Assembly (NCBI GenBank): GCA_963703665.1
Contig: CAVPFB010000010.1
Span: forward strand, 248,001 to 312,000
Length of the DNA stretch: 64,000 nt
DNA from: AP-15 sp963703665
GTDB taxonomy: Bacteria; Pseudomonadota; Alphaproteobacteria; ATCC43930; CGMCC-115725
Direction: 5' to 3'
A program made the translations under genes and the position numbers. Below the pieces are notes generated by a model, which worked only from the letters and a program-made list of their open reading frames with translations, was not told the DNA's origin and made no database searches. Below are positions 53,534 through 63,553 of the stretch, piece by piece. How positions within the stretch are numbered: the stretch's first letter is position 1; each line of letters opens with the position of its first letter.

Positions 53534-56500
53534 TCTCGAAGTTCTTCATCGAGCACCCGGTCCTCGCCAATGTGCTGGCGATCGTGCTGGTGCTGATCGG
53601 CGCGATCTGCGTGTTCCGCCTGCCGGTTGCCCAGTACCCGAACGTGACCCCGCCGACGGTGCAGGTGACGACCCGCTACCCCGGCGCCAGCCCGCAGACC
53701 ATCGTCGACACCGTGGCATTGCCGATCGAGCTGCAGGTCAACGGCGTCGAGGGCATGCTCTACATGGAGTTGACCAGCGCCTATGACGGCACCTACACGC
53801 TGACGGTGACGTTCCAGATCGGCACCGACCCGAACATGGACCAGGTGCTGGTCCAGAATCGGGTGACCAACGCGCTTGCCCAACTGCCCGAGGCAGTTCA
53901 GGCGCAGGGGGTGGCGATCCGGGCGAAATCCTCGTCGATCCTCGAATTCGTGACCCTCGATTCGCCGGACGGCTCGCGCGACGCCCTTTATATGTGGAAC
54001 TACGCGACGATCAATCTGGTCAACGAGCTGGCGCGTCTGCCGGGGGTCGGCAACGTCGCGGTCATGGGTGCGGGCGAATACTCGATGCGGATCTGGATGG
54101 ACCCGCAGAAGCTCTATTCCTACGGCCTGGCTCCGGACGACGTGATCCGCGCCATCCGCCAGCAGAGCCAGGAGGTCGCGGCCGGGCAGGTCGGCATGCC
54201 GCCGGCGCCCGAGGACCAGCAGTTCCAGTACACCGTCGACATCCAGTCGCGGCTCGACGATCCGAACCAGTTCGGCGACATCGTCGTCAAGGACCAGACC
54301 AATCAAGGCGGCAAGCTGATCAAGCTCAAGGACGTGGCTCGCATCGAGCTCGGGGCGCAGACCTACGCCCAGGATTTCAAGCTAGACGGCAAGCCGGCCG
54401 CCGGCATCGCCATTTATCAGACCCCCGACGCGAATTCCTTGAAGGTCGCCGACGAAGTCGCGGCCAAGATGACCGAGCTGGCGCGCCGCTTTCCGCCCGG
54501 ACTGCACTACAGCATTCCCTACAACACGACGATCTTCGTCAAGGACTCGATCGCAGAGGTCTACAAGACACTGTGGCAGGCCGGGGTGCTGGTGCTGATC
54601 GTGATCCTGGTGTTCCTGCAGAACTTTCGGGCGACGCTGGTGCCGGCGACGACGGTCCCGGTCACGATCATCGGCGCGTTCGCCGGCATGGCGGCACTCG
54701 GCTACACGGTCAATTTGTCGACCCTGTTCGCGCTGATCCTGGCGATCGGCATCGTCGTGGACGACGCGATCGTCATCGTCGAGGGCGTCTCCAAATACAT
54801 CGAAGCGGGCATGTCGGGGCACGACGCCGCGATCCGGGCGATGGACGAATTGTTCGGCCCGGTCGTCGGCATCACCTTGGTGCTGATGGCGGTGTTCCTG
54901 CCTTCGGCCTTTGTCCCCGGCCTCAGCGGCCAGATATTCGCGCAGTTCGCGCTGGTCATCGCGGTGACGGCGCTGATCAGCGCGGTCAACGCCGCGACCC
55001 TGAAGCCGACGCAATGCGCGTTGTGGCTGCGCACGCCGAAGCCGGTGGCGCAGCGCAATTTTTTCTATCGCGGCTTCGACCGCGTCTACGGCCATTTGGA
55101 AAACGGCTATGCCGGGCTGATCGGCCGCATGGTGCGGCACAGCGGCCTGATGGTGCTGATCGGGGTGGCGCTGGCGGTGATCGCGGTCTGGGGCATCGCC
55201 CGGCTGCCGACCGCTTTCATTCCGAACGAAGACCAGGGCTATCTGATGATCGCCGCGCAATTGCCGGACGGCGCCGCACTCGGCCGGGCGACGGCGGCGC
55301 TCGCAGGGGCGACCAAGATCGCGTTGGCCACGCCCGGGGTCGAGACCGTCATCTCGATCGCCGGAATGTCGGTGCTCGACAACAATGCCGACCTGGCCAA
55401 TGCCGGGGTCAACTTTGTCGTGCTCAAGCCGTGGGACCAGCGCAGCGAGGCCAAGGGCACCGACATCCTCTCGATCGCCGGGCATTTGCAGCAGGCCCTC
55501 AACGGGGCACCCGACGGCCGGCTGTTCGTGCTGGCGCCGCCGCCGATCCAGGGCATCGGCAATGCCGGCGGCTTTCAGATGCAGACCGAGTTGCTCGGCG
55601 GCAGCTTCGACTATCAGAAGCTCAGCGACGCGACCCAGGCGATCGTCAAGAAAGCCGGCGCCGACCATCGGCTGCAGCACGTGCTGACCACGTTTCGGCC
55701 GGGCGCGCCGCAGGTCGCGGTTACGGTCGATCGCGACCGGGCGCAAACCCTGCGGGTTTCGGTCGGCGACGTGTTTTCGGCGCTGAGCGCCTATCTCGGC
55801 TCGACCTATGTCAACCAGTTCAACAAGTTCGGCCTGTCGCTGCAGGTTTATGTCCAGGCCGATTCGAAATTCCGCCTGCGGCCCGACGATCTCTTGAACC
55901 TCTATGTGCGCAGCCAGGACGGCAACATGGTGCCGATCGGCGCGGTCGCGCATCTGAGCTCGGTGGTCGGGCCGCCGCTGGTCACGCTCTATAATCTGTT
56001 TCCCTCGGCGACGATTGTCGGCGACGCGGCGCGTGGCTTCAGCTCGGGCCAGTCGCTGACCACGATGGAGGAAATCGCTAAGAGGACCCTGCCGTCCGGT
56101 ATGTCATACGAGTGGTCGGCGATGTCCTATCAGGAAAAACTGACCGGCAATCAGCTTTATTACCTGTTCGGCCTGTCGGTATTGTTGGTTTACCTGTGTC
56201 TCGCCGGCCAGTATGAGAGCTGGATCCTGCCGCTGGCGGTGTTGTCGGCAGTGCCGCTGGCATTGTTGGGGCCGGTCCTGGCCTTGACCAGCCTCGGCGT
56301 CGCCAACAACCTTTACACCCAGATCGGCCTCATTCTGATGATCGCGTTGTCGGCCAAGAACGGCATCCTGATCGTCGAGGTGGCGCGCGAGGGCCGCATG
56401 GTGCACGGCAAGCCGATCCTCGAAGCGGCGGTCGAGGCCTCGCGGATGCGCTTCCGGCCGATCCTGATGACCTCGTTCGCCTTTGGCATGGGCGTGCTGC

Positions 56501-56694
56501 CGTTGCTGCTGGCGACGGGCGCCGGCGCCAACTCGCGCAAATCGCTGGGATTGAGCGTGTTCAGCGGCATCGTCGCCTCGACCTGCCTGGCGGTCTTGTT
56601 CGTCCCGTCGTTTTTCGCGGTGCTGCAGCGCCTCGACGAAACCCGCAAGGCCCGCAAGCAACGAAAGACGATCGAGCCCATTGCCGCCAAGTAG
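53530..56694 (+). CDS. RND multidrug efflux pump, inner-membrane transporter (HAE1 family)
   Basis: A 1054-residue proton-driven pump of the hydrophobe/amphiphile efflux-1 family (AcrB-like). It starts MISKFFIEHPVLANVLAIV, with periplasmic loops after TM1 and TM7. The proton-relay Asp pair is in AIGIVVDDAIVIVEGVSKYI, the second repeat has LILMIALSAKNGILIVEVAR, and GMGVLPLLLATGAGANSRKS is the HAE1 signature near the end. The gene is intact over 3.1 kb, in contrast to the disrupted adaptor before it. Substrates cannot be predicted. No repressor gene is adjacent; the LysR gene downstream is convergent and probably unrelated. Confidence 0.93.
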   Translation: MISKFFIEHPVLANVLAIVLVLIGAICVFRLPVAQYPNVTPPTVQVTTRYPGASPQTIVDTVALPIELQVNGVEGMLYMELTSAYDGTYTLTVTFQIGTDPNMDQVLVQNRVTNALAQLPEAVQAQGVAIRAKSSSILEFVTLDSPDGSRDALYMWNYATINLVNELARLPGVGNVAVMGAGEYSMRIWMDPQKLYSYGLAPDDVIRAIRQQSQEVAAGQVGMPPAPEDQQFQYTVDIQSRLDDPNQFGDIVVKDQTNQGGKLIKLKDVARIELGAQTYAQDFKLDGKPAAGIAIYQTPDANSLKVADEVAAKMTELARRFPPGLHYSIPYNTTIFVKDSIAEVYKTLWQAGVLVLIVILVFLQNFRATLVPATTVPVTIIGAFAGMAALGYTVNLSTLFALILAIGIVVDDAIVIVEGVSKYIEAGMSGHDAAIRAMDELFGPVVGITLVLMAVFLPSAFVPGLSGQIFAQFALVIAVTALISAVNAATLKPTQCALWLRTPKPVAQRNFFYRGFDRVYGHLENGYAGLIGRMVRHSGLMVLIGVALAVIAVWGIARLPTAFIPNEDQGYLMIAAQLPDGAALGRATAALAGATKIALATPGVETVISIAGMSVLDNNADLANAGVNFVVLKPWDQRSEAKGTDILSIAGHLQQALNGAPDGRLFVLAPPPIQGIGNAGGFQMQTELLGGSFDYQKLSDATQAIVKKAGADHRLQHVLTTFRPGAPQVAVTVDRDRAQTLRVSVGDVFSALSAYLGSTYVNQFNKFGLSLQVYVQADSKFRLRPDDLLNLYVRSQDGNMVPIGAVAHLSSVVGPPLVTLYNLFPSATIVGDAARGFSSGQSLTTMEEIAKRTLPSGMSYEWSAMSYQEKLTGNQLYYLFGLSVLLVYLCLAGQYESWILPLAVLSAVPLALLGPVLALTSLGVANNLYTQIGLILMIALSAKNGILIVEVAREGRMVHGKPILEAAVEASRMRFRPILMTSFAFGMGVLPLLLATGAGANSRKSLGLSVFSGIVASTCLAVLFVPSFFAVLQRLDETRKARKQRKTIEPIAAK

Positions 56695-56878
56695 CTCTCG
56701 AGGTCCCAAGGTCGGCGGTTCGCAGCGAGCAGAGCCCACCCCTGCGCTGCTTCGGACTCAGAGCCTGAACCAAAACGATTTCTGTAATATCAGGGGCCTT
56801 ATCCGATGACCCGCTTCGAGTGAAGATCAGACCTTTCAATACCCGTTGAAGCCGTCGGCCCGCCGAGAATACTCCCGA

Positions 56879-57781
56879 TCAGCCGAACCGCTTCGACACA
56901 CGCGCGACCAGTTCGTCCGTCCCTGAGAGAAAAAGCTTGAGAAGGGATGACGTGCAGGCCTTGTGGTAGCCCAAAACCAGATCGATCGACGGCGCCTCTC
57001 CAGCGAGCGGCCGGCTGATGACCGACCAGGTGAGGAAGTTGCGGGCAAAGTCGGGCAACAGTGCCAGCCCGCGGGTCGAGGCGACGAGTGATATCGCCAT
57101 GGAGAGATATTCAACCCGGTGCGCCGGGTGTAGGTCGATGCCCGATCGCAGAAAATAGCCTTCTATCAGCGAGCGCAAGACTGGCGCCTGGTCGGCCATA
57201 CCGATGAATGTCTCCCCCACGAAATCCAGCGGCTGGATCGCGTCATGCGACGCCAGACGGTGATCGCTTGGTAAAACCACAATCAGTGGTTCCGTAATCA
57301 GGACTTTGTAGACGAGATCGGGGTGGCCTTCCTCGGGTCTCATGAAGGCCGCGTCCAACTTGCCAGTGGCAAGGCCCTCGGCGAGCTGTGGCGAGTGCTG
57401 GCTGGAAATTGTGACCTCAATCTTCGGCAGCTCGTCCCGAAGAACATGCATCACTGCGGGCAGCCATTCCGGCTCGCACCCGCTCAGAAACCCCAGCGCC
57501 AAGGTCCTCTGCTCCGGATATGCGGCCCGGCGCGCCGCTTCGCCGGCCGCCTCGACCTGAGAGAGCGCCAGCCGCACGTGATCGAGAAACGCCCGACCGG
57601 CCGCCGTCAACTCGATCCCACGAGGGCTGCGTATCAGGAGCTGGACGCCGACTTCTGCTTCCAGGTCGCGGATCTGCCGGCTCAATGAGGGCTGTGCGGT
57701 ATGCAGCCGCCGATCGGCTGCGAGCGTCAGACTTCCTTCCTCGGCGACGGCCACGAAATAACGCAGATGCCGCAGCTCCAT
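56879..57781 (-). CDS. LysR-family transcriptional regulator
   Basis: A 300-residue LysR-type regulator. The helix-turn-helix is in MELRHLRYFVAVAEEGSLTL and HTAQPSLSRQIRDLEAEVGV. The effector domain follows (LALGFLSGCEPEWLPAVMHV, GKLDAAFMRPEEGHPDLVYK, VEYLSMAISLVASTRGLALL). It is divergent from the twin SDR genes, with 181 bases in between, so by the usual LysR arrangement it probably controls them and perhaps the DUF427 and CoA-transferase genes beyond. No T-N11-A site was pinned down. Confidence 0.9.
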   Translation of the reverse strand: MELRHLRYFVAVAEEGSLTLAADRRLHTAQPSLSRQIRDLEAEVGVQLLIRSPRGIELTAAGRAFLDHVRLALSQVEAAGEAARRAAYPEQRTLALGFLSGCEPEWLPAVMHVLRDELPKIEVTISSQHSPQLAEGLATGKLDAAFMRPEEGHPDLVYKVLITEPLIVVLPSDHRLASHDAIQPLDFVGETFIGMADQAPVLRSLIEGYFLRSGIDLHPAHRVEYLSMAISLVASTRGLALLPDFARNFLTWSVISRPLAGEAPSIDLVLGYHKACTSSLLKLFLSGTDELVARVSKRFG

Positions 57782-57962
57782 ACTCTGATGCCATGCCCGC
57801 CAAGTATGACCTCGATCTTACAAAGTCTTTCTCGGAACCGCCACGAAAACCCAAATCTTCCGCACCGGCAGCGATCCTTGGAATGCCGGCGCCGGGCCGA
57901 TGATGCGATCTCCGCTCTTGCTGGGAGGCCCGGCGTATCATCTCCAGAAGGGAGTAGCCGAC

Positions 57963-58709
57963 ATGAGCACCCCCGTTGTCTTGATTACCGGCGCATTGAC
58001 TGGGATTGGGCGTGCAGCGGCCTTTGGTTTTGCGCGGGAAGGCAACCGCGTCGTCGTTTCGGGCCGTCATGAGGACGTCGGTCAGGCGTTGGCCGCTGAG
58101 CTGCGCGAGTTCGGCGGCAAAGCGGAGTTCATCCGCGCCGATGTGCGCCGCGAGGACGACGTGCGTAGCCTGGTCGATCAGGCCGTCGCGCGCTTCGGTC
58201 GTCTCGATGCGGCTGTAAACACCGCCGGCACCGAAGGCCACCCTGGCCCGGTCACCGAGCAGTCGGCTGACAGCTACGCCGCCACGTTTGATACCAATGT
58301 GCTCGGCACGCTCCTCAGCATGAAGCACGAGTTGCGCGTCATGCAGGCCCAAGGCAGCGGCAGCATCATCAACATCTCGTCGACTTATGGCCATCTCGGC
58401 GCGCGAGGCGCCTCGGTCTATTCGGCAAGCAAGCACGCCGTAGAGGGGCTCACAAAGTCCGCCGCGCTGGAGGCTGCGAGTTCGGGAGTGCGGATCAACG
58501 CAGTCGCACCGGGACCGACCGAAACCGCGATGCTCAACCGTTTCACCGGCAGCGCCGAGCGCAAGGCCGGTCTCGTGGCAGGTGTTCCCCTCCAACGTGC
58601 CGGCGAGCCTGACGAGATCGCCAACGCGATCGTCTTCCTCGCTTCGAGCAAGTCGTCCTTCACAACCGGACAGGTGCTCTCGGTCGACGGCGGAAAGTCG
58701 GCGACGTGA
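57963..58709 (+). CDS. SDR-family oxidoreductase, first of a tandem pair
   Basis: A 248-residue classical SDR. TGALTGIGRAAAFGFA is the NAD(P) site (a TGxxxGIG motif), then NTAGTEGHPGPVTEQSADSY in place of the usual NNAG, catalytic Ser in NISSTYGHLG and YSASK in ASVYSASKHAVEGLTK. The C-terminus FTTGQVLSVDGGKSAT is standard. All catalytic residues are present. AAGGGAG precedes the ATG. It is about two-thirds identical to the next SDR, a tandem duplication, and is divergent from the LysR gene. Confidence 0.9.
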   Translation: MSTPVVLITGALTGIGRAAAFGFAREGNRVVVSGRHEDVGQALAAELREFGGKAEFIRADVRREDDVRSLVDQAVARFGRLDAAVNTAGTEGHPGPVTEQSADSYAATFDTNVLGTLLSMKHELRVMQAQGSGSIINISSTYGHLGARGASVYSASKHAVEGLTKSAALEAASSGVRINAVAPGPTETAMLNRFTGSAERKAGLVAGVPLQRAGEPDEIANAIVFLASSKSSFTTGQVLSVDGGKSAT

Positions 58710-58773
58710 CCGGGCTTCTCGGTTGCCATCGATGCTCCACCCGCAGAAGCGCGAAATTAAGAGGAACCGCAAA

Positions 58774-59520
58774 ATGAGCAATCCAGTCGTATTGATCACC
58801 GGCGCTTTGACCGGCATCGGGCGCGCCGCCGCCGTCGCCTTCGCCAAGAAGGGCGCGGAGGTGGTCGCTGCCGGTCGGCGTGATGAGGCCGGCAAGGCGC
58901 TCGTTAAGGAACTGCGCTCTTTCGGTTCGGAGGCCGAGTTCATCAACGCCGACGTCCGCAAGGAGGATGACGTCCGCGCTCTGGTCGACCAGACCGTCGC
59001 ACGGTTCGGCCGTCTCGATGTGGCGGTGAACAATGCCGGCACCGAAGGCCAGGTTGGGCCGATCACCGATCAGACCGCGGACAGCTATGCCGCGACGTTC
59101 GACACGAATGTTCTCGGTGTGATCCTGAGCATGAAGCACGAAGTGCGCATCATGCAACGACAGGGCAGTGGCAGCATTATCAACATCTCCTCGACCTACG
59201 GGCACGAGGCTGCGGCGGGGGCCTCGCTCTATGTCGGCAGTAAGCACGCCGTCGAAGGCATCACCAAGTCGGTGGCGCTCGAGGTCGCCAGGTCGGGCGT
59301 CCGCGTGAATGCCGTCGCGCCGGGCCCCACCGACACCGGCATGCTGACCCGTTTCACCGGCACGGCGGAGAACAAGGCAGCCCTGGTGGCCCAGGTCCCG
59401 CTGGGTCGCATTGGCCTCTCGGCGGAGCTTGCCAACGCGATCGTCTTCATCGCGTCGGACGAAGCTTCATTTATCACCGGCCATATCCTCAACGTCGACG
59501 GCGGTCATACCGCCAACTGA
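58774..59520 (+). CDS. SDR-family oxidoreductase, second of a tandem pair
   Basis: A 248-residue classical SDR paralogous to the gene at 57963: TGALTGIGRAAAVAFAKKGA, NNAGTEGQVGPITDQTADSY, NISSTYGHEAAAGASLYVGS with the catalytic Tyr in LYVGSKHAVEG, and FITGHILNVDGGHTAN. Its substrate is unknown. GAGGAACCGC precedes the ATG. The 64-base gap between the two genes suggests a single transcript, and the DUF427 gene follows after 55 bases. Confidence 0.9.
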   Translation: MSNPVVLITGALTGIGRAAAVAFAKKGAEVVAAGRRDEAGKALVKELRSFGSEAEFINADVRKEDDVRALVDQTVARFGRLDVAVNNAGTEGQVGPITDQTADSYAATFDTNVLGVILSMKHEVRIMQRQGSGSIINISSTYGHEAAAGASLYVGSKHAVEGITKSVALEVARSGVRVNAVAPGPTDTGMLTRFTGTAENKAALVAQVPLGRIGLSAELANAIVFIASDEASFITGHILNVDGGHTAN

Positions 59521-59575
59521 CCCTGGCAGGTCGGCGACGTAGTCCGGCGCATCTCGACAGCCAAAGGTGACCACT

Positions 59576-59971
59576 ATGGAACAGAATGTCCAAGTCCAGG
59601 CGAAGCCAGTCAAAATCCCCGGCCCAGATCATCCGATCACGATCGAGCGCAACAGCGAGCGAGTAATCGTCTCGGTCGCGGGGCGCGTCATTGCCGACAC
59701 GCGCGAAGCGCTGACGCTCCGCGAGGCCCATTATCCGGCGGTCCATTACATCCCGCGCAAGGATGTCGATATGACGCTGCTGGCTCGGTCGGACCGCTCC
59801 ACCTACTGCCCCTATAGGGGAGACGCCAGCTACTTTAGCATCCCGGTAGGCGGCGAGCGCTCGATCGACGCAGTCTGGACCTACGAGACACCCTACGCGG
59901 CGGTCGCGGGCATCGAGGACCACCTCGCGTTCTACCCCGATCGGGTCGATACGATCGAAATCCGGTTCTGA
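59576..59971 (+). CDS. DUF427 domain protein
   Basis: A 131-residue protein of the DUF427 family: RVIADTREALTLREAHYPAV, HYIPRKDVDMTLLARSDRST, YCPYRGDASYFSIPVGGERS, VWTYETPYAAVAGIEDHLAF and YPDRVDTIE at the end. These are the diagnostic blocks of this widespread but uncharacterised beta-rich family. It follows the twin SDR genes closely and precedes the CoA-transferase, so it may belong to one operon under the LysR regulator. Function unknown. Confidence 0.88.
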   Translation: MEQNVQVQAKPVKIPGPDHPITIERNSERVIVSVAGRVIADTREALTLREAHYPAVHYIPRKDVDMTLLARSDRSTYCPYRGDASYFSIPVGGERSIDAVWTYETPYAAVAGIEDHLAFYPDRVDTIEIRF

Positions 59972-60026
59972 GCGGTTCTTTAAGGGAAAGGCCGCGCACC
60001 GGCAAATGGAGAGGGAGTGAAGGTCG

Positions 60027-61518
60027 ATGGGTGGACTGGCGGATCGTATTCGCTATGCCCTGGCTAACCCGCTCCGCGACGATCACGCCATCGACCCGAT
60101 GCGCGAACTCGCTGACTTGCTGCGCGAGGTTGGCCTGGAACCCGAGTCCGGCGGCGGTGCAGTGACGTTCGCCGGGCGCGACCCGATCATCAGCAGCCCG
60201 CTTCCCTTCGCGACGATGGCGGCCGTTGCGCTGATGGCGAAGGCCGTGTCGGTGGCGGCGCTATGGCGGCCCGCGGCGGCCAAGGTCAGGATCTCTCGGT
60301 CGACCTCGGCAAGGCCCTGCATCGGCTGTGTCCGTTCTACGACAAGAAATGGGAACTGCTGAACGGCTACGCTCCCGGAAATCCGGCGGACCCGAAGAAC
60401 CCGTTTATGCCGACGAACATGTACCGGACGCGCGACAATCGACGAATTCTGTTCATGAACATTTATCCCGGGAGCCGGAGCGCGGCACTTGCCTTTCTCG
60501 GCTGCAACGATGATCCGACGGCAATCGGCAGCGTGATCCGCAAGTGGGATGCGTTCGATCTGGAGGAGCAAGCGAACCGCGCCGGCCTGCAGGCTACCGT
60601 CGTGCGCAGCGCGCAGGAGTTCCTTGACACCGAGCAGTGCCGCTATCTCGAAGACCTGCCGCTCGTAGACATCGAAAAGATCGCGGACAGCGACCCGGAG
60701 CCCTTCGATGCCCCGACCGGAGACGCCGCTCGGCGGCGTGCGGGCGCTCGGGTTCAGCCACGTCATCGCCGGACCGGGCCTGGGGCGCGCACTGGCCTAT
60801 CACGGAGCGGATGTCCTCAACCTGTGGACGCCGAACGATTTCGAGATGGACTTCAACTACTACTCGGCCAATGTCGGGATGCGCTCGGCGATCATGGACT
60901 TCCGGCGTCCTGACGAGATGGCGCGGTTCTGGCGGCTCGTGGCCGGAGCGGACATCTTCTTCGCCAACCGGCGCCCTGGCCTGCTGGAGAAGCTGGGAAT
61001 AACGAGCAGCGAACTGGCGCGGTTGCGTCCCGGCATCGTGCAGGTCGATTTCTCGATCTATGGGGCTGCTCGGACCCTGGGCCAACCGAATCGGGTTCGA
61101 TCATACGGCTGGCGGCGTTTCCGGGGTGCTCGCACTCGAGGGCTCCGTCGAAGAACCGAAGCTCCCCGAGATCTTCGTCGTCAACGACTACATTTCATCC
61201 TGGATCGGAATGGTCGGCGCCATCGCCGCGTTGCGGCGCCGGGCCACGGAGGGCGGCAGCTACCGCGTCCGCGTGTCGCTGGCGCGGGTGTCGTTGTGGC
61301 TGCTGCAAATGGGGATCTTCGACAAAGCCTACGCCAGCGAGATAGCAGGGCGAGACCGGCGATCACGCCTATCCCGACCCCGACCTGTTCGAGGCGAAAC
61401 ACCCTGCGGCCATTATCAGGGGGTCACCGACCAGGTCGTCATGTCAGGCACCCCGGGTTTCTTTGCGGTACCCCTGGTTCCGCGCGGCTCCAGCAAGGCG
61501 GAGTGGCTGGCACCTTGA
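60027..61518 (+). CDS. CaiB/BaiF-type CoA-transferase family protein, four or more apparent frameshifts
   Basis: About 490 residues of the class III CoA-transferase family. The pieces: RELADLLREVGLEPESGGGA, DLSVDLGKALHRLCPFYDKK, YRTRDNRRILFMNIYPGSRS, PLGGVRALGFSHVIAGPGLG, RALAYHGADVLNLWTPNDFE, ANRRPGLLEKLGITSSELAR, FDHTAGGVSGVLALEGSVEE and SYRVRVSLARVSLWLLQMGI. At the position of the catalytic Asp this subfamily has RVSLARVSLW, so it may not be a true transferase. Frame changes fall near 60263, 60720, 61065 and 61345. Start ATG 60027 follows GAGGGAGTG. It lies downstream of the DUF427 gene. Confidence 0.75.
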
Positions 61519-61598
61519 GGATCCCGCTCGGTCCCGATTTACCCGCCAGCGCACGAGAAGACCGACGCCGACCCCGAATACGCCATGCGAGCCGGCTC

Positions 61599-62795
61599 TT
61601 AGATCACGCCCTCCTTCCGCAGCACCGTGATCTCCGGCCCCGCATAGCCGAGGCTGCGTCAGGATCTCGGCGGTGTGCTCGCCGAGGAGCGGGGCGGGAC
61701 GGCGGTAGGCTGCCGGGGGTCTCGGACAGCTCGATCGGGGTCGGCGCCAGCGGCAGTGTGCCGGCGAGGGTCGGGTGCGGCACTTCCTCGAGCAGATGCG
61801 CGGCGCGGATGTGCGGCGTCGTCGAGCGCCTGCTGCGGCGAATAGACCTGGCCGGCGACGATGTTGGCCTGTTCGAGTGCGGCCAACGCCTCGGCGCAGC
61901 TGCGCTCGCCGCACCATTCGCTCATCCGCGCGGCGATGATCTCGCCATGGTCGGCGCGGGCCTGGTCGTCTGCGAAAGCGCGGGTCGGAAAGCCAATGCT
62001 CCTCGCCGATCATCCGCGCCCAGCGGCGGAACATCGGCGGGCCGATCACGGTGGCGACGATCCAGCCGTCGCTGGCAGCGGTAGAGGTCGGCCGGGGCCG
62101 AGTTGAAGCCGCGATTGAGCGGTCGCGACCCGGTCGACGCCGGTCACCGCCTGCTCGATCAGGGTGGCGTTGGCAAAGGCGATCGCGGTGCGCAAGCAGC
62201 GCGCCCTCGACCTTCTGGCCCCGGCCGGTCTTGCCGCGCTCGATCAGCGCCGCCAAGGTGCCGAACGCCGACAGGCAGGCGGTGCCGAAATCGACCCAAG
62301 GCAATTCGCCTGGATCGGCTGCTCGGGCGCGCCGGAGAGATAGACCGCGCCGCTCATCGCCTGGCCGATGCCGTCGAAACCGTGCTTGTCGGAGAGCGGC
62401 CCGCCGGCGCCAAAGCCGGTCACCGTGGTCAGGATGATGTCGGGCTTGATCTGGCGCAGGCTGTCGAGGTCGAGCGCCAGCGCGCGCAATACCTGCGGCG
62501 GCAGATTGGCGACGACGACATCGGCGGTCGCGACTAGCCGGCGGACGATCTCGCGCCCCTTCGGTGCCGCCGGGTCCAAGGTCATGCCGAGCTTGTTGCG
62601 GTTCATCGCCAGGAACATCGCACCGCCGCCATCGGGGCCGGCGCCGACCGGGATGAAGAAGCGGTCCTCGCCGCCGCCGAGGCGCTCGATGCGGATCACC
62701 TCGGCGCCGAGATCGGCGAGCAGTGCGGCGCAGAACGGCCCGGCGATATAGCGGCCGAAATCGAGGACGCGAATGCCGTCGAGCACGCCAGCCAC
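61599..62795 (-). CDS. CaiB/BaiF-type CoA-transferase, many apparent frameshifts
   Basis: About 400 residues of the class III CoA-transferase family (Frc/CaiB). The coherent first part is VLDGIRVLDFGRYIAGPFCA, GAEVIRIERLGGGEDRFFIP, NRNKLGMTLDPAAPKGREIV, KPDIILTTVTGFGAGGPLSD and GFDGIGQAMSGAVYLSG. Later pieces in other frames: LAALIERGKTGRGQKVEGAL, DGWIVATVIGPPMFRRWARM, ANIVAGQVYSPQQALDD and, at the stop, LGYAGPEITVLRKEGVI. At least six frame changes are needed. The GTG at 62795 with GGGAGGAAAGTC upstream is the start. This is the most damaged intact-length gene in the window. Confidence 0.75.
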
Positions 62796-62937
62796 GACTT
62801 TCCTCCCGCTCGCTCCCGCCCCTCGGGAACGGCGCAGCATATCGCCGGCAGCGGATTGCGGGCATAATTTCATGAGGCCACTCGGCACACGATCGGATCG
62901 ACACACCCGCTGAAGCCTCGACGCGAAAGGAGCGATC

Positions 62938-63484
62938 ATGGCCAGACTCCCCTCGATTACCCGCAAGGACCAGGTTGCCGAAAAGGACCAGGCGGTCTTC
63001 GACAGCATCGTCGCCAGCCGCGGCGCGGTGCAGGGGCCGTTCACGATGTTTCTGAACAGCCCGGAGCTCGCCGGCAGGGTGGCCCATTTGGGCGCCTATG
63101 TGCGGTTCGAGGGCTCGCTCGACATGCGGGCGCGGGTGCTGGCCGCGATGACCGTCGCGCGCGAATATGAGGCGGTCTATGTCTGGGGCGCGCAAGCGGG
63201 CGGCGCCCGCCGCCAGGGCGTGCCCGAGGCGACGATTACCGCGATTCGCGAGAACCACTCGCGCGGGGTGGCACCCGAGGATGCCGAGATCGTCGAGTTC
63301 ACCCGGCAGCTGCTGCGACGGCATCGGGTCGACGACGCCACCGCCGACCGGATGCGGGCGCGCTTTGGCGACGACTGGCTTTATCCAGCTGACCGGCGCC
63401 ATCGGCTACTACACTCTGCTGGCGATGACCGTGAACGCCTGCGAGCTGGAGGCCGCCGCCAACGCCGAGGTTCTGAAGGTTTAG
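62938..63484 (+). CDS. Carboxymuconolactone decarboxylase-family protein, one apparent frameshift
   Basis: About 181 residues with the AhpD-like fold. MARLPSITRKDQVAEKDQAV, MFLNSPELAGRVAHLGAYVR, LAAMTVAREYEAVYVWGAQA and GVPEATITAIRENHSR fit the family, though the CxxC pair of true AhpD enzymes is absent. The frame changes near 63380 (TGGCTTTATCC for TGGCTTATCC, one T too many), after which GAIGYYTLLAMTVNACELEA ends the protein. AAAGGAG precedes the ATG. It is divergent from the CoA-transferase at 61599, with 142 bases between, suggesting shared control. Confidence 0.8.
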
Positions 63485-63553
63485 GCGCCCGCGAAAACTG
63501 CGGCCGAGCGCCGGGCTGGCGGCGGCCGGAGGGGGCGGCTATAACCCGCCGCC

